Positions 33,430-42,750 of a stretch of DNA of 64,000 bases are shown here, piece by piece. A model generated the notes under the pieces. The model had not been told where the DNA came from. It worked only from the letters and a program-made list of their open reading frames with translations, and made no database searches. Made by a program: the position numbers and the translations under genes. Numbering within the stretch: position 1 is the first letter of the stretch; the number at the start of each line of letters is the position of its first letter. Source of the stretch: Rhodonellum psychrophilum GCM71 = DSM 17998 (GTDB taxonomy: Bacteria > Bacteroidota > Bacteroidia > Cytophagales > Cyclobacteriaceae); the NCBI RefSeq assembly GCF_000381545.1, contig NZ_KB906673.1:186001-250000 (forward strand), in the 5' to 3' direction.

Positions 33430-36237
33430 ATGAAGAAACTTCTACTGCTATTGCTTTTTTTCGTAATCGTAGGGCATTCGCTTTTTGCCCAAACCTGGAG
33501 AAGGCTTGGGGGTTGGGGAAATAAACTGACTGGAATTTCATGGGTAACTGACGAAATAGGTTTTGTTTCAGGGGAACAGATTATCCTGAAAACCATTGAT
33601 GGGGGATTGAGTTGGACTGAATTGGAACCTCCGACGGACAATAAAATGCTCGCCGTGGATTTTTTCAATCAAAACAGAGGACTCATTGTGGGTGAAAATG
33701 GACAAGTCTATCTGACAACCGATGGCGGGAGCACCTGGCAGCTGAAAAATTTGGCTACTGCAGCCACTTTGAAAAAAGTAAAGTTTCTGAATGAAAATAG
33801 GGCTTACATCGTCGGAGAAAAAGGCGAAGTGTTCCGCTCCACCAATGGCGGACAAAATTGGTCGAAGCAACAAGTGAATAACACCACGGATTTGAACAGT
33901 CTTTATTTTGTCAATTCTGACACCGGCTATATTGCAACGTCTTCCGGACAGGTTCTCAAAACCTTCAATGGAGGTAATGCATGGACCTTGGGCAATACCG
34001 GTGAAAGTAAATCATTGAATGACATTTATTTTGTGTCAGGCAAAACGGGTTATGCCGTGGGTGAAAAGGGAATAATTCTAAAAACAGTTGATGCCGCCCA
34101 ATCTTGGACAGTTGTCAACAGCGGTACCGAAAGGGATCTAATCAGCGTTTCTTTCAACAAAACCAATTCCAATGCCGGGGTGATAGTGGGCAACTCCGGA
34201 ACGCTGCTTAGGACCGTCAATGGAGGCCTGACCTTCGATGGCATCAACATCAGCAATTCCGAGAATTATGCCGCAGCAAGCTTTAGGACGGGTTCTAATG
34301 TTGTGTTTGCCGTAGGAACCAACGGCTTTGTTATTTCTTCCATCAATTCTGGAGGAAGCTGGACACTTCGGCTATCGGGTGTGGACAATGACTATACGGG
34401 AACAAAATTCAAAACGGCAAATCTTGGTTATATCATAGGAAAGGCGGGCAGGTTCTTGGTGACCTCCAATGGCGGAACCTCCTTGGTGGATCGCTCCAGG
34501 CCTTTGTCCATTGCTTTCAACGGTTTGTCTTTTCCCACAAACAACTTTGGTTATCTCGCCGGAGAAAACGGGATTGTCCTCAGGACGGGAAATTCCGGCT
34601 CCAACTGGACCTCCCTCAACCTCAACACGGAGGTAAACATCAATGGACTTTTCTTTTTTGCCAACAGTGTGGGTTATGTAGTCGGAAATGGTGGATTTAT
34701 CTCTTCGACGACAGATTCTGGTGTGAATTGGAAGGAAGTCACTGGCAGCAATACGAATGTGGATTTAAGGGACATCGCCTATTTTGATTTTGCGGTTGGG
34801 ATCGTAATCGGAAAAAACGGGTATTTGGGATGGTCTTTTGGCGGGCAACAATGGGAGAAAATCACCCTTCCTACCACAGAAAACCTAAATGCGATGAAAT
34901 TATTGGATGTGCAAAATGCCATCGTTGTCGGAGACAAAGGCAGTATTCTGAAAAGTTCGGACCAAGGGAAAACCTGGAAAAAGATCACCACATCGTTTAC
35001 ACAAAACATGACTGCGATTGATTTTTTGGATGAGTCTGTTGGATTTATTGCCGGCGAAAAAGGATTGATGCTTAGGACGATTGATGCCGGTGAGACCTGG
35101 GAAAGAATGCCCACGGGTACCTTCCAGAATTTTTCGGGGATCAGTTTCGGCGACCTGAGCCGTGGGTATGCTGTCGGTGCGAAGGGAACGCTTTTCAGTT
35201 ACAGCTGCCAAGTCCCGGAAACCCCAACAGTCATCTTTGGGGAAAGCAATATTTGCCTCAGTCAGCAGATTTACACCGTCCAGTCCGATTTGCTTCAGGG
35301 AGAGGAATTTGACTGGAGAGTGGATGGGGGGACCATTTTGGAAGGTCAGGGAACCAACAAAGTTATCGTCAGATGGGACAGTCCGGGAAGAAATGCAGTA
35401 TTGGTTAGGGGGAAAAACAATTGTGGAAATGGAAGTACCCGTGGACTTGAGGTGTTGGTCTCCACCGAGCCTGTAAAAATCCCCGAAATTACCGGCGAAG
35501 GGGCGGTCTGCTTGAATAGTTTTGCAGAATATGAAGTTTTCGATGTTCCAGGGACCGATTTTTTATGGGAATTGACTGGTGGACTTATCCTGGAAGGCCA
35601 GGGAACTTCCAAGGTCAAAGTGCAATGGACAGGATTGAATGCCCAGCAGCTAAAAGTTACCCCCAAAAACCCTTGTGGAAATGGATTGGCTTTTTCTAAA
35701 AGCATCTTGGTGCAAAATGTTCCCGAACTTCCCTCAGTAATTTCCGGGCCTGTTATGGTCGCCCTATCCGAAGAAGAATACCAAGTGGTGAAAGTGCCAA
35801 ATGTCAACTACCAGTGGAGTGTAAGTGATGGTGGAGGAGAAATTTCGGAAGGGCAAGGGACAAGCAAAGTCAAGGTGACTTGGAAAAAGGAGGGGAATTT
35901 CGACTTGATCGTCTCTCCGATGAACGGCTGCAACAAGGGTGAAGAAAGAAGTTTGAAGGTCAATGTGAATCTCATTACCAGTATAGGAGAGGAAAATTTC
36001 GATGCCAAAATCGAACTTTATCCAAACCCGTCGCAAGGAAACCTCAATTTAAGATTGCTGGGCCTAGGCGATGTCCAGGAAATTTCAATCGTGAATGCCT
36101 TGGGACAAACTTTGAATCAAATCAAGGGAAGACCAGGGGTTTTTGAATACGTAATCTACAATTTGCCACGGGGACTCCATACCGTGGCGATCCGCACCCG
36201 AGAGCGGGAATATTACAGGAAAATAATCGTGAATTAA
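33430..36237 (+). CDS. T9SS-secreted YCF48/BNR-repeat protein with PKD-like domains
   Basis: 935 residues. Signal peptide ends after SLFAQ (about 21). Residues 22-590 carry many YCF48-type repeats (GxxxxxLxTxDGGxxW, for example YLTTDGGSTWQ and IDAGETWERM), forming beta-propellers. Three PKD/Ig-like units follow to about 845, each containing EGQGT-S/N-KV. The last 80 residues are a type A T9SS sorting domain (ELYPNPSQGNLNL to YYRKIIVN). Predicted to be exported through the outer membrane and attached or released. Ligand unknown. Confidence 0.9.
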   Translation: MKKLLLLLLFFVIVGHSLFAQTWRRLGGWGNKLTGISWVTDEIGFVSGEQIILKTIDGGLSWTELEPPTDNKMLAVDFFNQNRGLIVGENGQVYLTTDGGSTWQLKNLATAATLKKVKFLNENRAYIVGEKGEVFRSTNGGQNWSKQQVNNTTDLNSLYFVNSDTGYIATSSGQVLKTFNGGNAWTLGNTGESKSLNDIYFVSGKTGYAVGEKGIILKTVDAAQSWTVVNSGTERDLISVSFNKTNSNAGVIVGNSGTLLRTVNGGLTFDGINISNSENYAAASFRTGSNVVFAVGTNGFVISSINSGGSWTLRLSGVDNDYTGTKFKTANLGYIIGKAGRFLVTSNGGTSLVDRSRPLSIAFNGLSFPTNNFGYLAGENGIVLRTGNSGSNWTSLNLNTEVNINGLFFFANSVGYVVGNGGFISSTTDSGVNWKEVTGSNTNVDLRDIAYFDFAVGIVIGKNGYLGWSFGGQQWEKITLPTTENLNAMKLLDVQNAIVVGDKGSILKSSDQGKTWKKITTSFTQNMTAIDFLDESVGFIAGEKGLMLRTIDAGETWERMPTGTFQNFSGISFGDLSRGYAVGAKGTLFSYSCQVPETPTVIFGESNICLSQQIYTVQSDLLQGEEFDWRVDGGTILEGQGTNKVIVRWDSPGRNAVLVRGKNNCGNGSTRGLEVLVSTEPVKIPEITGEGAVCLNSFAEYEVFDVPGTDFLWELTGGLILEGQGTSKVKVQWTGLNAQQLKVTPKNPCGNGLAFSKSILVQNVPELPSVISGPVMVALSEEEYQVVKVPNVNYQWSVSDGGGEISEGQGTSKVKVTWKKEGNFDLIVSPMNGCNKGEERSLKVNVNLITSIGEENFDAKIELYPNPSQGNLNLRLLGLGDVQEISIVNALGQTLNQIKGRPGVFEYVIYNLPRGLHTVAIRTREREYYRKIIVN

Positions 36238-36286
36238 TTTTCAACCCCCTACTGGGGTACCCTCCTCATTCATCGGGGTCTTGATG

Positions 36287-36328
36287 AAACCCAAAAGGAA
36301 ATTGATGAGAAATTTCTTTTTGGGTTTT
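36287..36328 (+). terminator. terminator after the T9SS protein
   Basis: Arms AAACCCAAAAGGAAATT (36287-36303) and its near complement (36310-36327) around GATGAG, followed by TTTT. Confidence 0.75.
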
Positions 36329-36501
36329 CCCCCATATTTTTTGGAGGCGGACCTCGTTATTCAAAAAGCCAAACAAAATTTTATTTGGGTAAAATGGAAT
36401 AAAATATATTCCTGATCCATTTTTATAAAATAAAATCCATATATTTTTAAGTGATTCAAAATAATATTTTATGAGTCTTCTTGATTTTATTGGAAGATTT
36501 T

Positions 36502-37785
36502 ATGTCATTTGCACTCCTAAACCCAAATGTAATGGACCAAAGAAATTTTCATCCGGAAAGTCTGATGATGACCCATGGATACAAGCCGGAATTGTCCGAA
36601 GGGGCGATCAAATGTCCTATTTTCCAAACCTCCACTTTCGTATTCAAATCTGCTGAAGAGGGCAAATCCTTTTTTCAGGTTGCCTATGGCAAAAGGGAAA
36701 AAGAACCTAACGAGGAATTGGGATTGATCTATAGCAGATTGAACAATCCGGATCTTCAAATTTTGGAAGAAAGACTCTGTCTTTGGGATCAGGCAGAGGA
36801 ATGTGCTGTGTTTGAAAGCGGCATGTCGGCCATTTCGACAGTTATGCTGGAGTTTTTGCGGCCTGGCGATGTTCTTCTTTACAGCAAGCCCGTCTATGGC
36901 GGTACAGATCATTTCATCAATAAGGTTTTGCCACAATACGGAATTAATGGCATTGGATTTACAAGTTCCCAGTCATTGGAAGAAATCACCGAAATGGTAA
37001 AGTCCAAAGGGGCTGAAGACAAGGTCAAGATGGTATTTGTGGAGACGCCAGCGAATCCCACCAATACGCTGTTTGACTTGGAAGTTTGCCGAATGGTTGC
37101 TGACCAGCATTCCAGAAATGAAGATAAGGTGATCGTTTGCGTCGACAATACTTATATGGGCCCACTTTGGCAACATCCTTTGGCGCACGGGGCGGACTTG
37201 GTCGTCTATTCCGCCACCAAATATATCGGGGGTCATTCCGATCTTATTGCTGGTGCAGTATTGGGTAATGTATCGCTCATGAAGCGTGTAAGGACCCTTA
37301 GGACCTTTTTGGGAAATATGACTGGACCTTGGACGGGTTGGTTGCTGATGAGAAGTCTGGAAACTTTAAAGGTAAGGATGACCAAGCAGGCTGAAAATGC
37401 CGAGAAAGTAGCGGGATTCCTTCAAAATCATCCTAAGGTGGAAAAAGTCTATTACCTCGGAAATCTAATGCCTGGGGATCCTCAATATGCTGTTTTCAAA
37501 AAACAAATGACCTCAGCAGGAGCGATGTTGTCATTTGACATCGTCGGAGGAGAAAAGGAAGCCTTTTCTTTTTTGAACAATTTGAAACTTATCAAACTGG
37601 CGGTTTCACTGGGAAGTACTGAATCGCTTGTAGAGCATCCAGCGACCATGACCCACAGCGATGTAAGCGAGGAGGACAGAAATTTGCTGGGAATCAGTGA
37701 AAAACTGGTTAGGATTTCCATTGGAGTAGAGCATTATTCCGACATTATCTGGGATATTGAACAGGCTTTGGCCATCGATATCTAA
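36502..37785 (+). CDS. Cys/Met-metabolism PLP enzyme (cystathionine gamma-synthase/methionine gamma-lyase type)
   Basis: 427 residues from the ATG at 36502. Fold-type I PLP enzyme: YSRLNNPDLQILEERL near 78, FESGMSAISTVML near 105, YGGTDHF near 133, ETPANPTN near 180, and the Schiff-base Lys near 240 in SATKYIGGHSD. The C-terminal SLGSTESLVEHPATMTH and RISIGVEH are also typical. Substrate (cystathionine, methionine or O-acylhomoserine) cannot be decided. Single gene closed by a shared terminator. Confidence 0.88.
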   Translation: MSFALLNPNVMDQRNFHPESLMMTHGYKPELSEGAIKCPIFQTSTFVFKSAEEGKSFFQVAYGKREKEPNEELGLIYSRLNNPDLQILEERLCLWDQAEECAVFESGMSAISTVMLEFLRPGDVLLYSKPVYGGTDHFINKVLPQYGINGIGFTSSQSLEEITEMVKSKGAEDKVKMVFVETPANPTNTLFDLEVCRMVADQHSRNEDKVIVCVDNTYMGPLWQHPLAHGADLVVYSATKYIGGHSDLIAGAVLGNVSLMKRVRTLRTFLGNMTGPWTGWLLMRSLETLKVRMTKQAENAEKVAGFLQNHPKVEKVYYLGNLMPGDPQYAVFKKQMTSAGAMLSFDIVGGEKEAFSFLNNLKLIKLAVSLGSTESLVEHPATMTHSDVSEEDRNLLGISEKLVRISIGVEHYSDIIWDIEQALAIDI

Positions 37786-37844
37786 AAACAAATGGTCTGG
37801 TTCAAAAGCGGGAAGGATTTCCCAAGAACCAGGCCGTTTGTTTT
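37785..37844. terminator. bidirectional terminator between convergent genes
   Basis: AAAACAAATGGTCTGGTTC (37785-37803) pairs imperfectly with GAACCAGGCCGTTTGTTTT (37826-37844). A run on one side and T run on the other serve both the PLP enzyme and the GNAT gene. Confidence 0.75.
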
Positions 37845-38382
37845 ATGCGTGTTTTTCGACGTCATCGCGAATCATCACATATTGGAAAAGATCTCCAACT
37901 TCACCATTTTTTATATAGCCATGTTTCAAAATGGCTTCGGGAACATATCCGGCATTTTCCAACACCTTCATGCAGGCAAAATTGAAATCGTATACCTGCG
38001 CGTAAATCCTTTTGATTTCCGGAAATTTTTCAATCACGTATTCGCTATAAAGCTGGACCGCTTCAGTCGCGATACCCTTTCCCCAGAATGGTTCTCCGAT
38101 CCAGAAGCCCAGCTCTAAATTTGTGCTCAATTCATTTTTCCCGATCTCACAGCCAATCGATCCTGCCAATTTGCCTTCAAACTCAATGGCAAAGTTTTGT
38201 GGGGGATTGAATTTTTGGTTGTGCTCGATCCAAAACCGTGCATCGTGAATCGTATAGGGCTGAGGATAACTGTCTTTGAGGTTCTTGGCTATATTTGGAT
38301 TGTTGGCCAAGGGATATAAGCTATGGAAATGTCCATCTTGCCAAGAAACCAGACTTATGCTTTTATTTCCACTAATAATCAT
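37843..38382 (-). CDS. GNAT N-acetyltransferase (RimJ/RimL-like)
   Basis: 179 residues with the GNAT core: EFEGKLAGSIGCE near 67, LELGFWIGEPFWGKGIATEAVQ near 89-110 with the acetyl-CoA-binding GKGIATEA, and VLENAGYVPEAILKHGYIKNGE near 138-158. The RimJ/RimL branch acetylates protein N-termini or small amines; the target is unknown. Monocistronic and convergent with the PLP enzyme, ending in the shared hairpin. Confidence 0.87.
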   Translation of the reverse strand: MIISGNKSISLVSWQDGHFHSLYPLANNPNIAKNLKDSYPQPYTIHDARFWIEHNQKFNPPQNFAIEFEGKLAGSIGCEIGKNELSTNLELGFWIGEPFWGKGIATEAVQLYSEYVIEKFPEIKRIYAQVYDFNFACMKVLENAGYVPEAILKHGYIKNGEVGDLFQYVMIRDDVEKHA

Positions 38383-38514
38383 GCAGGTTGGTTTTAGTTT
38401 TCTTTAAGTTAACGCCCTTTTGTGATTTTCTGTACTAAAAACCAAAATATTACAGTTTAACGCCTAAAATTATTAGCATTCTGCAATTATTATCCTTCCT
38501 TTTTCAGCAAATGG

Positions 38515-39591
38515 CTATTCTTCCATGCCATTGGTCTTCATTTTATCCAGATTCTCTGCAAATCTCAGGGCGGAAATGAATTCCTCGATATTTCCTTCCA
38601 TGAAATCGGGAAGGTTATAGACGGTTTTGTTGATACGATGATCCGTCACGCGGCTTTGGGAATAGTTGTAAGTCCGGATTTTGTCAGACCTGTCTCCACT
38701 TCCTACCATTGACCTTCTTTGTGCGCCCACGGCATCGTTGTGCCTGTTCAATTCAATTTCGTAAAGCCTGGAACGCAATACTTTCAGCGCTTTTTCAAAG
38801 TTTTTGATCTGGGATTTTTCATCCTGACAGGTCACGATCATTCCTGTGGGAAGGTGGGTAAGCCTTACCGCCGAATAGGTGGTGTTGACCGATTGTCCAC
38901 CAGGACCGGAGGAACAGTAGGTGTCTTTTCGGATTTCATTCATGTTGATATTCACCTCGACCTCATCCATTTCTGGGAGGACGGCAACGGAAGCTGCGGA
39001 GGTGTGGACCCGACCTTGTGTTTCGGTGGCGGGCACGCGCTGTACGCGGTGGACTCCGGATTCATACTTCATCATCCCGTAGACATCAGGTCCCGTGATG
39101 GTGCTGATGATTTCTTTGTATCCTCCTGAGGAGCCAAAGGTTAGATCCAGTACGGTAAGCTGCCAGCCCTGTTTTTCACAAAAGCGTTGGTACATCCTGA
39201 AGAGATCTCCGGCAAAAATCGCGGCCTCATCCCCTCCGGTACCTGCCCTTACTTCCAGGATACAGTTTTTGGAATCATTTGGATCTTTGGGAATCAATTG
39301 TTGCTTGAGTTTTTCCTCCAATTCCTCTTGCCTGTTTTTCAACTCCTCGATCTCCGCCTTGGCCATTTCCCTAAAATCCGGATCTTTTTCCTTGTCCAGA
39401 ATTTGCTTGGAGCTGGTGATGTTATCCAAAACCAGTTTGTACTCGTCATACAATTCCACAATTTTTTCCAAGTCCTTGTACTCTTTGGTTAGCTTGGTGT
39501 ATTTGCCCATGTCCGACATCGCATCCGGCTGAATGATCAGCTGACCCACATCTTCAAATCTATCTTTGAGTGCTTGTAATTTGTCAAGCAT
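38515..39591 (-). CDS. prfA: peptide chain release factor 1
   Basis: 358 residues. Reads UAA and UAG stop codons on the ribosome. RF1-specific PxT motif Pro187-Ala188-Thr189 (RVPATE), the GGQ loop at 231-233 (SSGPGGQSVN) that triggers peptide release, and GDRSDKIRTYNYSQSRVTDHR near 300 are intact. Coiled N-terminal domain normal. Upstream lies a repeat copy and a promoter-like box. Confidence 0.97.
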   Translation of the reverse strand: MLDKLQALKDRFEDVGQLIIQPDAMSDMGKYTKLTKEYKDLEKIVELYDEYKLVLDNITSSKQILDKEKDPDFREMAKAEIEELKNRQEELEEKLKQQLIPKDPNDSKNCILEVRAGTGGDEAAIFAGDLFRMYQRFCEKQGWQLTVLDLTFGSSGGYKEIISTITGPDVYGMMKYESGVHRVQRVPATETQGRVHTSAASVAVLPEMDEVEVNINMNEIRKDTYCSSGPGGQSVNTTYSAVRLTHLPTGMIVTCQDEKSQIKNFEKALKVLRSRLYEIELNRHNDAVGAQRRSMVGSGDRSDKIRTYNYSQSRVTDHRINKTVYNLPDFMEGNIEEFISALRFAENLDKMKTNGMEE

Positions 39592-39613
39592 ATTGTTTTC
39601 TTTTTTTGATTGA

Positions 39614-39643
39614 CAAAATTAAGAAAATTATCGAGAGTCGCAG
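39614..39643 (-). promoter_or_regulatory. prfA promoter
   Basis: TAATTTTG on the minus strand (39621-39614) is an exact -7 box, 22 bases before the prfA ATG, with CTG (one mismatch to TTG) 19 bases further up. Confidence 0.4.
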
Positions 39644-39703
39644 GAGGAAACGAAAAATGAAGCCCTTTCCAAACTTGGGGGAACAGAGACTGAACGACTC
39701 TTG

Positions 39704-39872
39704 AACCCGAAATATGCATTAGGTTTCCAAATGGGATTGAAACTGAAAGAAAATCAGACTATTGGGAGAATAATTCCTGACTCCAATAGGGTGAAGTTAA
39801 TAATAGTCAACACCCAATTGATTATCAGTTCATTACAATATTGAATAGCGTTTGTAATGCATAAAACGGGTT
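39704..39872 (-). repeat. 169-bp MITE-like repeat, copy R4 (inverted)
   Basis: Left end AACCCGAAATATGCATTAGG and right end TAATGCATAAAACGGGTT: the same element as R2 and R6 on the opposite strand. Inner inverted repeat CTATTGG (39759-39765) with CCAATAG (39783-39789). One of the best-preserved copies. Confidence 0.85.
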
Positions 39873-39993
39873 GAAAAAATCACTTGAAAAGGGCAGCAAA
39901 CCTTTTTCAAAAATTCAGAGGTTTGCATTTGGGAATAAGACCTCTTGCGACCAAAATAACAACACTTTTAGCAATGGAGTATTGAATTGCAAC

Positions 39994-40587
39994 CTATCCA
40001 TCATTGGTGATCTCCAATTGGTGTTTGAATAACAAGCCTCCAAGGTTCAAGGCTGAAAATTTCGCCTTTTTCATTTTGTTCCTGTCGGGGTCAATGGCAA
40101 AATTATTGGCCGAACGAAAATCCGCTTTCTCCAGAATCGTGTTGGAAAACTTTGTCCCGCTCAGGTCACAAGCATCAAAAACAGCTTCTGTCAAATCCGT
40201 TTCCGTGAAATCCGTTTCTTTGAGTGAGCAACCTGTGAATTTGGTTTTTCGAAGTTTTGTGCCAAAAAAAGTGCAGTAATCCAGATAACAGTCTTGGAAA
40301 CTGAAGGAAAACAGAAACCTGTTACATCTCGTGAAATCTACCCCAAGCAATTTGCATCCAATGAAAGTGGCATTTCTAAAACCCGCCCCTTCGATCAAAG
40401 CCATGGAAAGATTGCAGTTTTTAAAAGTACAATCCTCAAAATCATTGTCTCTCAAATCACTTTTCGCAAAATCACAAGTGATAAATTCACATTTGACAAA
40501 CTCCCTGTTTCTCAGCTTTTTTTCAGCGTAACTTATATTGGAAAATGTTTTTTTCAGGTGAAGAATCGGATCTATTGAGGGATTCAT
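39994..40587 (-). CDS. pentapeptide-repeat protein
   Basis: 197 residues from the ATG at 40587. From about residue 28 nearly the whole chain is pentapeptide repeats of the A(D/N)LxX type, such as CDFAKSDLRDNDFEDCTF and TDFTETDLTEAVFDACDL, predicted to form a right-handed quadrilateral beta-helix. Relatives include Qnr/MfpA DNA-mimics and many proteins of unknown role. No signal peptide, so cytosolic. An in-frame ATG 22 codons upstream is less likely. Confidence 0.85.
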   Translation of the reverse strand: MNPSIDPILHLKKTFSNISYAEKKLRNREFVKCEFITCDFAKSDLRDNDFEDCTFKNCNLSMALIEGAGFRNATFIGCKLLGVDFTRCNRFLFSFSFQDCYLDYCTFFGTKLRKTKFTGCSLKETDFTETDLTEAVFDACDLSGTKFSNTILEKADFRSANNFAIDPDRNKMKKAKFSALNLGGLLFKHQLEITNDG

Positions 40588-40611
40588 TTGCGTTGGTTTT
40601 TGAATGCTGTC

Positions 40612-40619
40612 AAAAATAA
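40612..40619 (-). promoter_or_regulatory. possible -7 box of the pentapeptide gene
   Basis: TATTTTTG on the minus strand, exact TAnnTTTG, 24 bases before the ATG at 40587; no clear -33 element. Confidence 0.3.
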
Positions 40620-40808
40620 TCAATCGAAATTTATTTGAAGAAAATGCATGCAAAAGATTATTTTTTATTGAATCAGGAGCGTGAGTATTCGTGCTTTATC
40701 AGATTGACTGTGGGTGGAAAAGCCCCTTATCCGAGACCCGAGTGAAAAATCTGAAGAAATTGTAGCGTTTCTCCTCGGTTTTCCGTCTTTATAACAAATC
40801 GCAAATCC

Positions 40809-41051
40809 ATGAAAAAGACATTGTCAATAATCATTCTGGCCATTTCAGGAATATTTTTAGCTTTCCAGTGTGAGGACCAGCAACCCAAGGAAATAGTGAA
40901 CTGTATTGATCCCGCAAAAATCAATACTGAAGCAGTTTGTTATATGCTTTTTGATCCTGTCTGCGGCTGCGACGGAAAGACTTATTCCAATGACTGTCTG
41001 GCCACCAATAGCGGCGTAACCTCCTTTGTGAAAGGGGCATGTGAAAAGTAA
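40809..41051 (+). CDS. exported single-domain Kazal-type inhibitor-like protein
   Basis: 80 residues. Signal-like N-terminus to about residue 20 with Cys21 in LAFQC as a possible lipid site. The rest fits a Kazal domain: Cys32, Cys44, then FDPVCGCDGKTYSNDC and Cys78 in KGACEK. Kazal domains bind serine proteases; bacterial copies are short exported proteins with unproven targets. Convergent with acylphosphatase, 19 bases apart. Confidence 0.82.
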   Translation: MKKTLSIIILAISGIFLAFQCEDQQPKEIVNCIDPAKINTEAVCYMLFDPVCGCDGKTYSNDCLATNSGVTSFVKGACEK

Positions 41052-41070
41052 TACTTTTCGCCTTCGGGAA

Positions 41071-41337
41071 TTAATACAGGATTGAGAAATCCGCATACCC
41101 CTGTTTTTCTCCCTCTTCTTCCCAAAGTGCCTCCACTTTTGCATTCGGAGGTCCTTTCCTCAGCCATTCTTCCATTGCCATCACGGCATAGAACTCACCT
41201 TCGATTTCTGTCAATACAGATCCGTCTGGCTCATTTTTGACCCAACCCTTTATCCCCAATTCCAGGGCTTTTTGTTGAGTACACTTTCTGAAAAAAACTC
41301 CTTGAACATTTCCGGTTACCCTTATTTTTTTATTCAT
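41071..41337 (-). CDS. acyP: acylphosphatase
   Basis: 88 residues, the normal small-enzyme length. Phosphate loop VTGNVQGVFFRKCTQQKA with catalytic Arg17, and the catalytic Asn in KGWVKNEPDGSV near 35. Hydrolyses acyl phosphates. The ATG at 41337 gives the family N-terminus; longer in-frame starts run into the upstream gene. Sits 16 bases downstream of the two-segment membrane protein. Confidence 0.92.
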   Translation of the reverse strand: MNKKIRVTGNVQGVFFRKCTQQKALELGIKGWVKNEPDGSVLTEIEGEFYAVMAMEEWLRKGPPNAKVEALWEEEGEKQGYADFSILY

Positions 41338-41353
41338 CGCAATTGGTTTAGGA

Positions 41354-41584
41354 TTATTTTTTTTCCAAAAGAGGCGCATCGTAGTCCTCATACCACTTTT
41401 CTTCGAAAGTATGTTTGACCTCCACATCGGCCGTCAATACTTTATAAACCATCCAAAGCACCATAACCGGTGAAATGGAAAACATAAATAGGATCAGTCC
41501 TGTGCTCAAATTCACCTGGACGGAGGTCACATAGATCAAGAGAAAGCCTGTGACCAGGTAGACGGGAAAGAGATAGTTTTTCAT
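41354..41584 (-). CDS. small two-segment membrane protein
   Basis: 76 residues with two transmembrane segments (about 4-22 and 28-50) and a charged tail ending EEKWYEDYDAPLLEKK. Similar short proteins are common in Bacteroidota, but I know no function. Co-directional with acylphosphatase (16-base gap) and divergent from the VWA gene. Confidence 0.65.
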   Translation of the reverse strand: MKNYLFPVYLVTGFLLIYVTSVQVNLSTGLILFMFSISPVMVLWMVYKVLTADVEVKHTFEEKWYEDYDAPLLEKK

Positions 41585-41648
41585 ATATTTTCATATTAAT
41601 CGTACAAGATTTAAACCAGTTTTCCCCTATTTTGGTTATGACCGTGTT

Positions 41649-42749
41649 ATGAAAGGATTTAGATTTACACAATATATACCCCCGCAGGACCCTGAGAAAA
41701 ATGCTTTCGAAAACCTGTTGAACATTTTTCTTCAATTGGTGACCATGACGGGAGGAGATGTGTCGGAGGCCCTCAATTGGCTGAGTAACCTGGACAAGCG
41801 CTACAAAATGACCAATCCGGAGTACGGCATCGGGGATTTTATAGAAGAGATGAAGTCCAAGGGCTACCTGACGGAAGAAAACCAAAAAGGTGGTTTCAAA
41901 ATCACTGGCAAAGCGGAGCAAACCATTCGGAAGAGTGCCCTAGAAGAAATTTTCGGAAAACTCAAAAAAGCCAAGGGAGGAACCCACAAGACAACCCATT
42001 CGGGACAAGGGGAAGAAAAGGGAACGGATCGTCGTGCCTATGAATTTGGAGACAATCTGGATCAGATAGCCCTGACGGATTCTTTGCGGAATGCACAGAT
42101 CAACCATGGACTTTCTGGGGATTACCTGTTGACGGAAGGGGATTTGGAAATCAATGAAAATGAATTCCGAACCCAAACCTCCACAGTCCTGATGATCGAT
42201 ATATCGCATTCGATGATTCTCTATGGGGAAGATAGGATCACCCCGGCCAAAAAAGTGGCCATGGCCTTGGCCGAATTGATCAAAACCCGATATCCAAAAG
42301 ACACCTTGGACATTATCGTGTTCGGAAACGATGCTTGGCAGATTGAAATCAAGGATTTGCCCTACCTACAAGTCGGGCCGTACCACACCAATACAGTAGC
42401 GGGACTTGAACTCGCCATGGATTTGCTCCGAAGGAGAAAAAATCCCAACAAACAGATCTTCATGATCACCGACGGTAAACCAACCTGTTTGAAAGTCGGC
42501 ATCAAATATTATAAAAACGCATTTGGTATCGACAGCAAAATTCTCAGCGAGACGCTAAAATTGGCTGCTCAATGCCGCAAGATCAAAATCCCTGTGACCA
42601 CCTTCATGATCGCAACGGATCCCTATCTCAAGGAATTCGTCAAAGAATTCACCAAGGTGAACAATGGCAATGCTTATTACAGCAGTTTGAAAGGTCTGGG
42701 AGACCTTATTTTTGAAGATTATAAAAGAAACAGAACAAAACGTGTATAG
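41649..42749 (+). CDS. VWA-domain protein
   Basis: 366 residues. About 175 residues of helical N-terminal region, then a von Willebrand A domain with a MIDAS motif DISHS at 184-188, a Thr in the TNTVAGL loop near 248 and ITDGKPT near 275. No signal peptide or membrane segment, so it is cytosolic and resembles ViaA/CoxE-type partners of MoxR AAA+ proteins. Its stop lies one base before the start of the AAA+ gene. Confidence 0.87.
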   Translation: MKGFRFTQYIPPQDPEKNAFENLLNIFLQLVTMTGGDVSEALNWLSNLDKRYKMTNPEYGIGDFIEEMKSKGYLTEENQKGGFKITGKAEQTIRKSALEEIFGKLKKAKGGTHKTTHSGQGEEKGTDRRAYEFGDNLDQIALTDSLRNAQINHGLSGDYLLTEGDLEINENEFRTQTSTVLMIDISHSMILYGEDRITPAKKVAMALAELIKTRYPKDTLDIIVFGNDAWQIEIKDLPYLQVGPYHTNTVAGLELAMDLLRRRKNPNKQIFMITDGKPTCLKVGIKYYKNAFGIDSKILSETLKLAAQCRKIKIPVTTFMIATDPYLKEFVKEFTKVNNGNAYYSSLKGLGDLIFEDYKRNRTKRV

Positions 42750-42750
42750 C

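Larger units (their letters stand above)
39592..39993. other. 402-bp intergenic region
   Basis: Contains the prfA promoter-like sequence and repeat copy R4. The remaining 120 bases before the pentapeptide gene show nothing recognisable. Confidence 0.7.
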
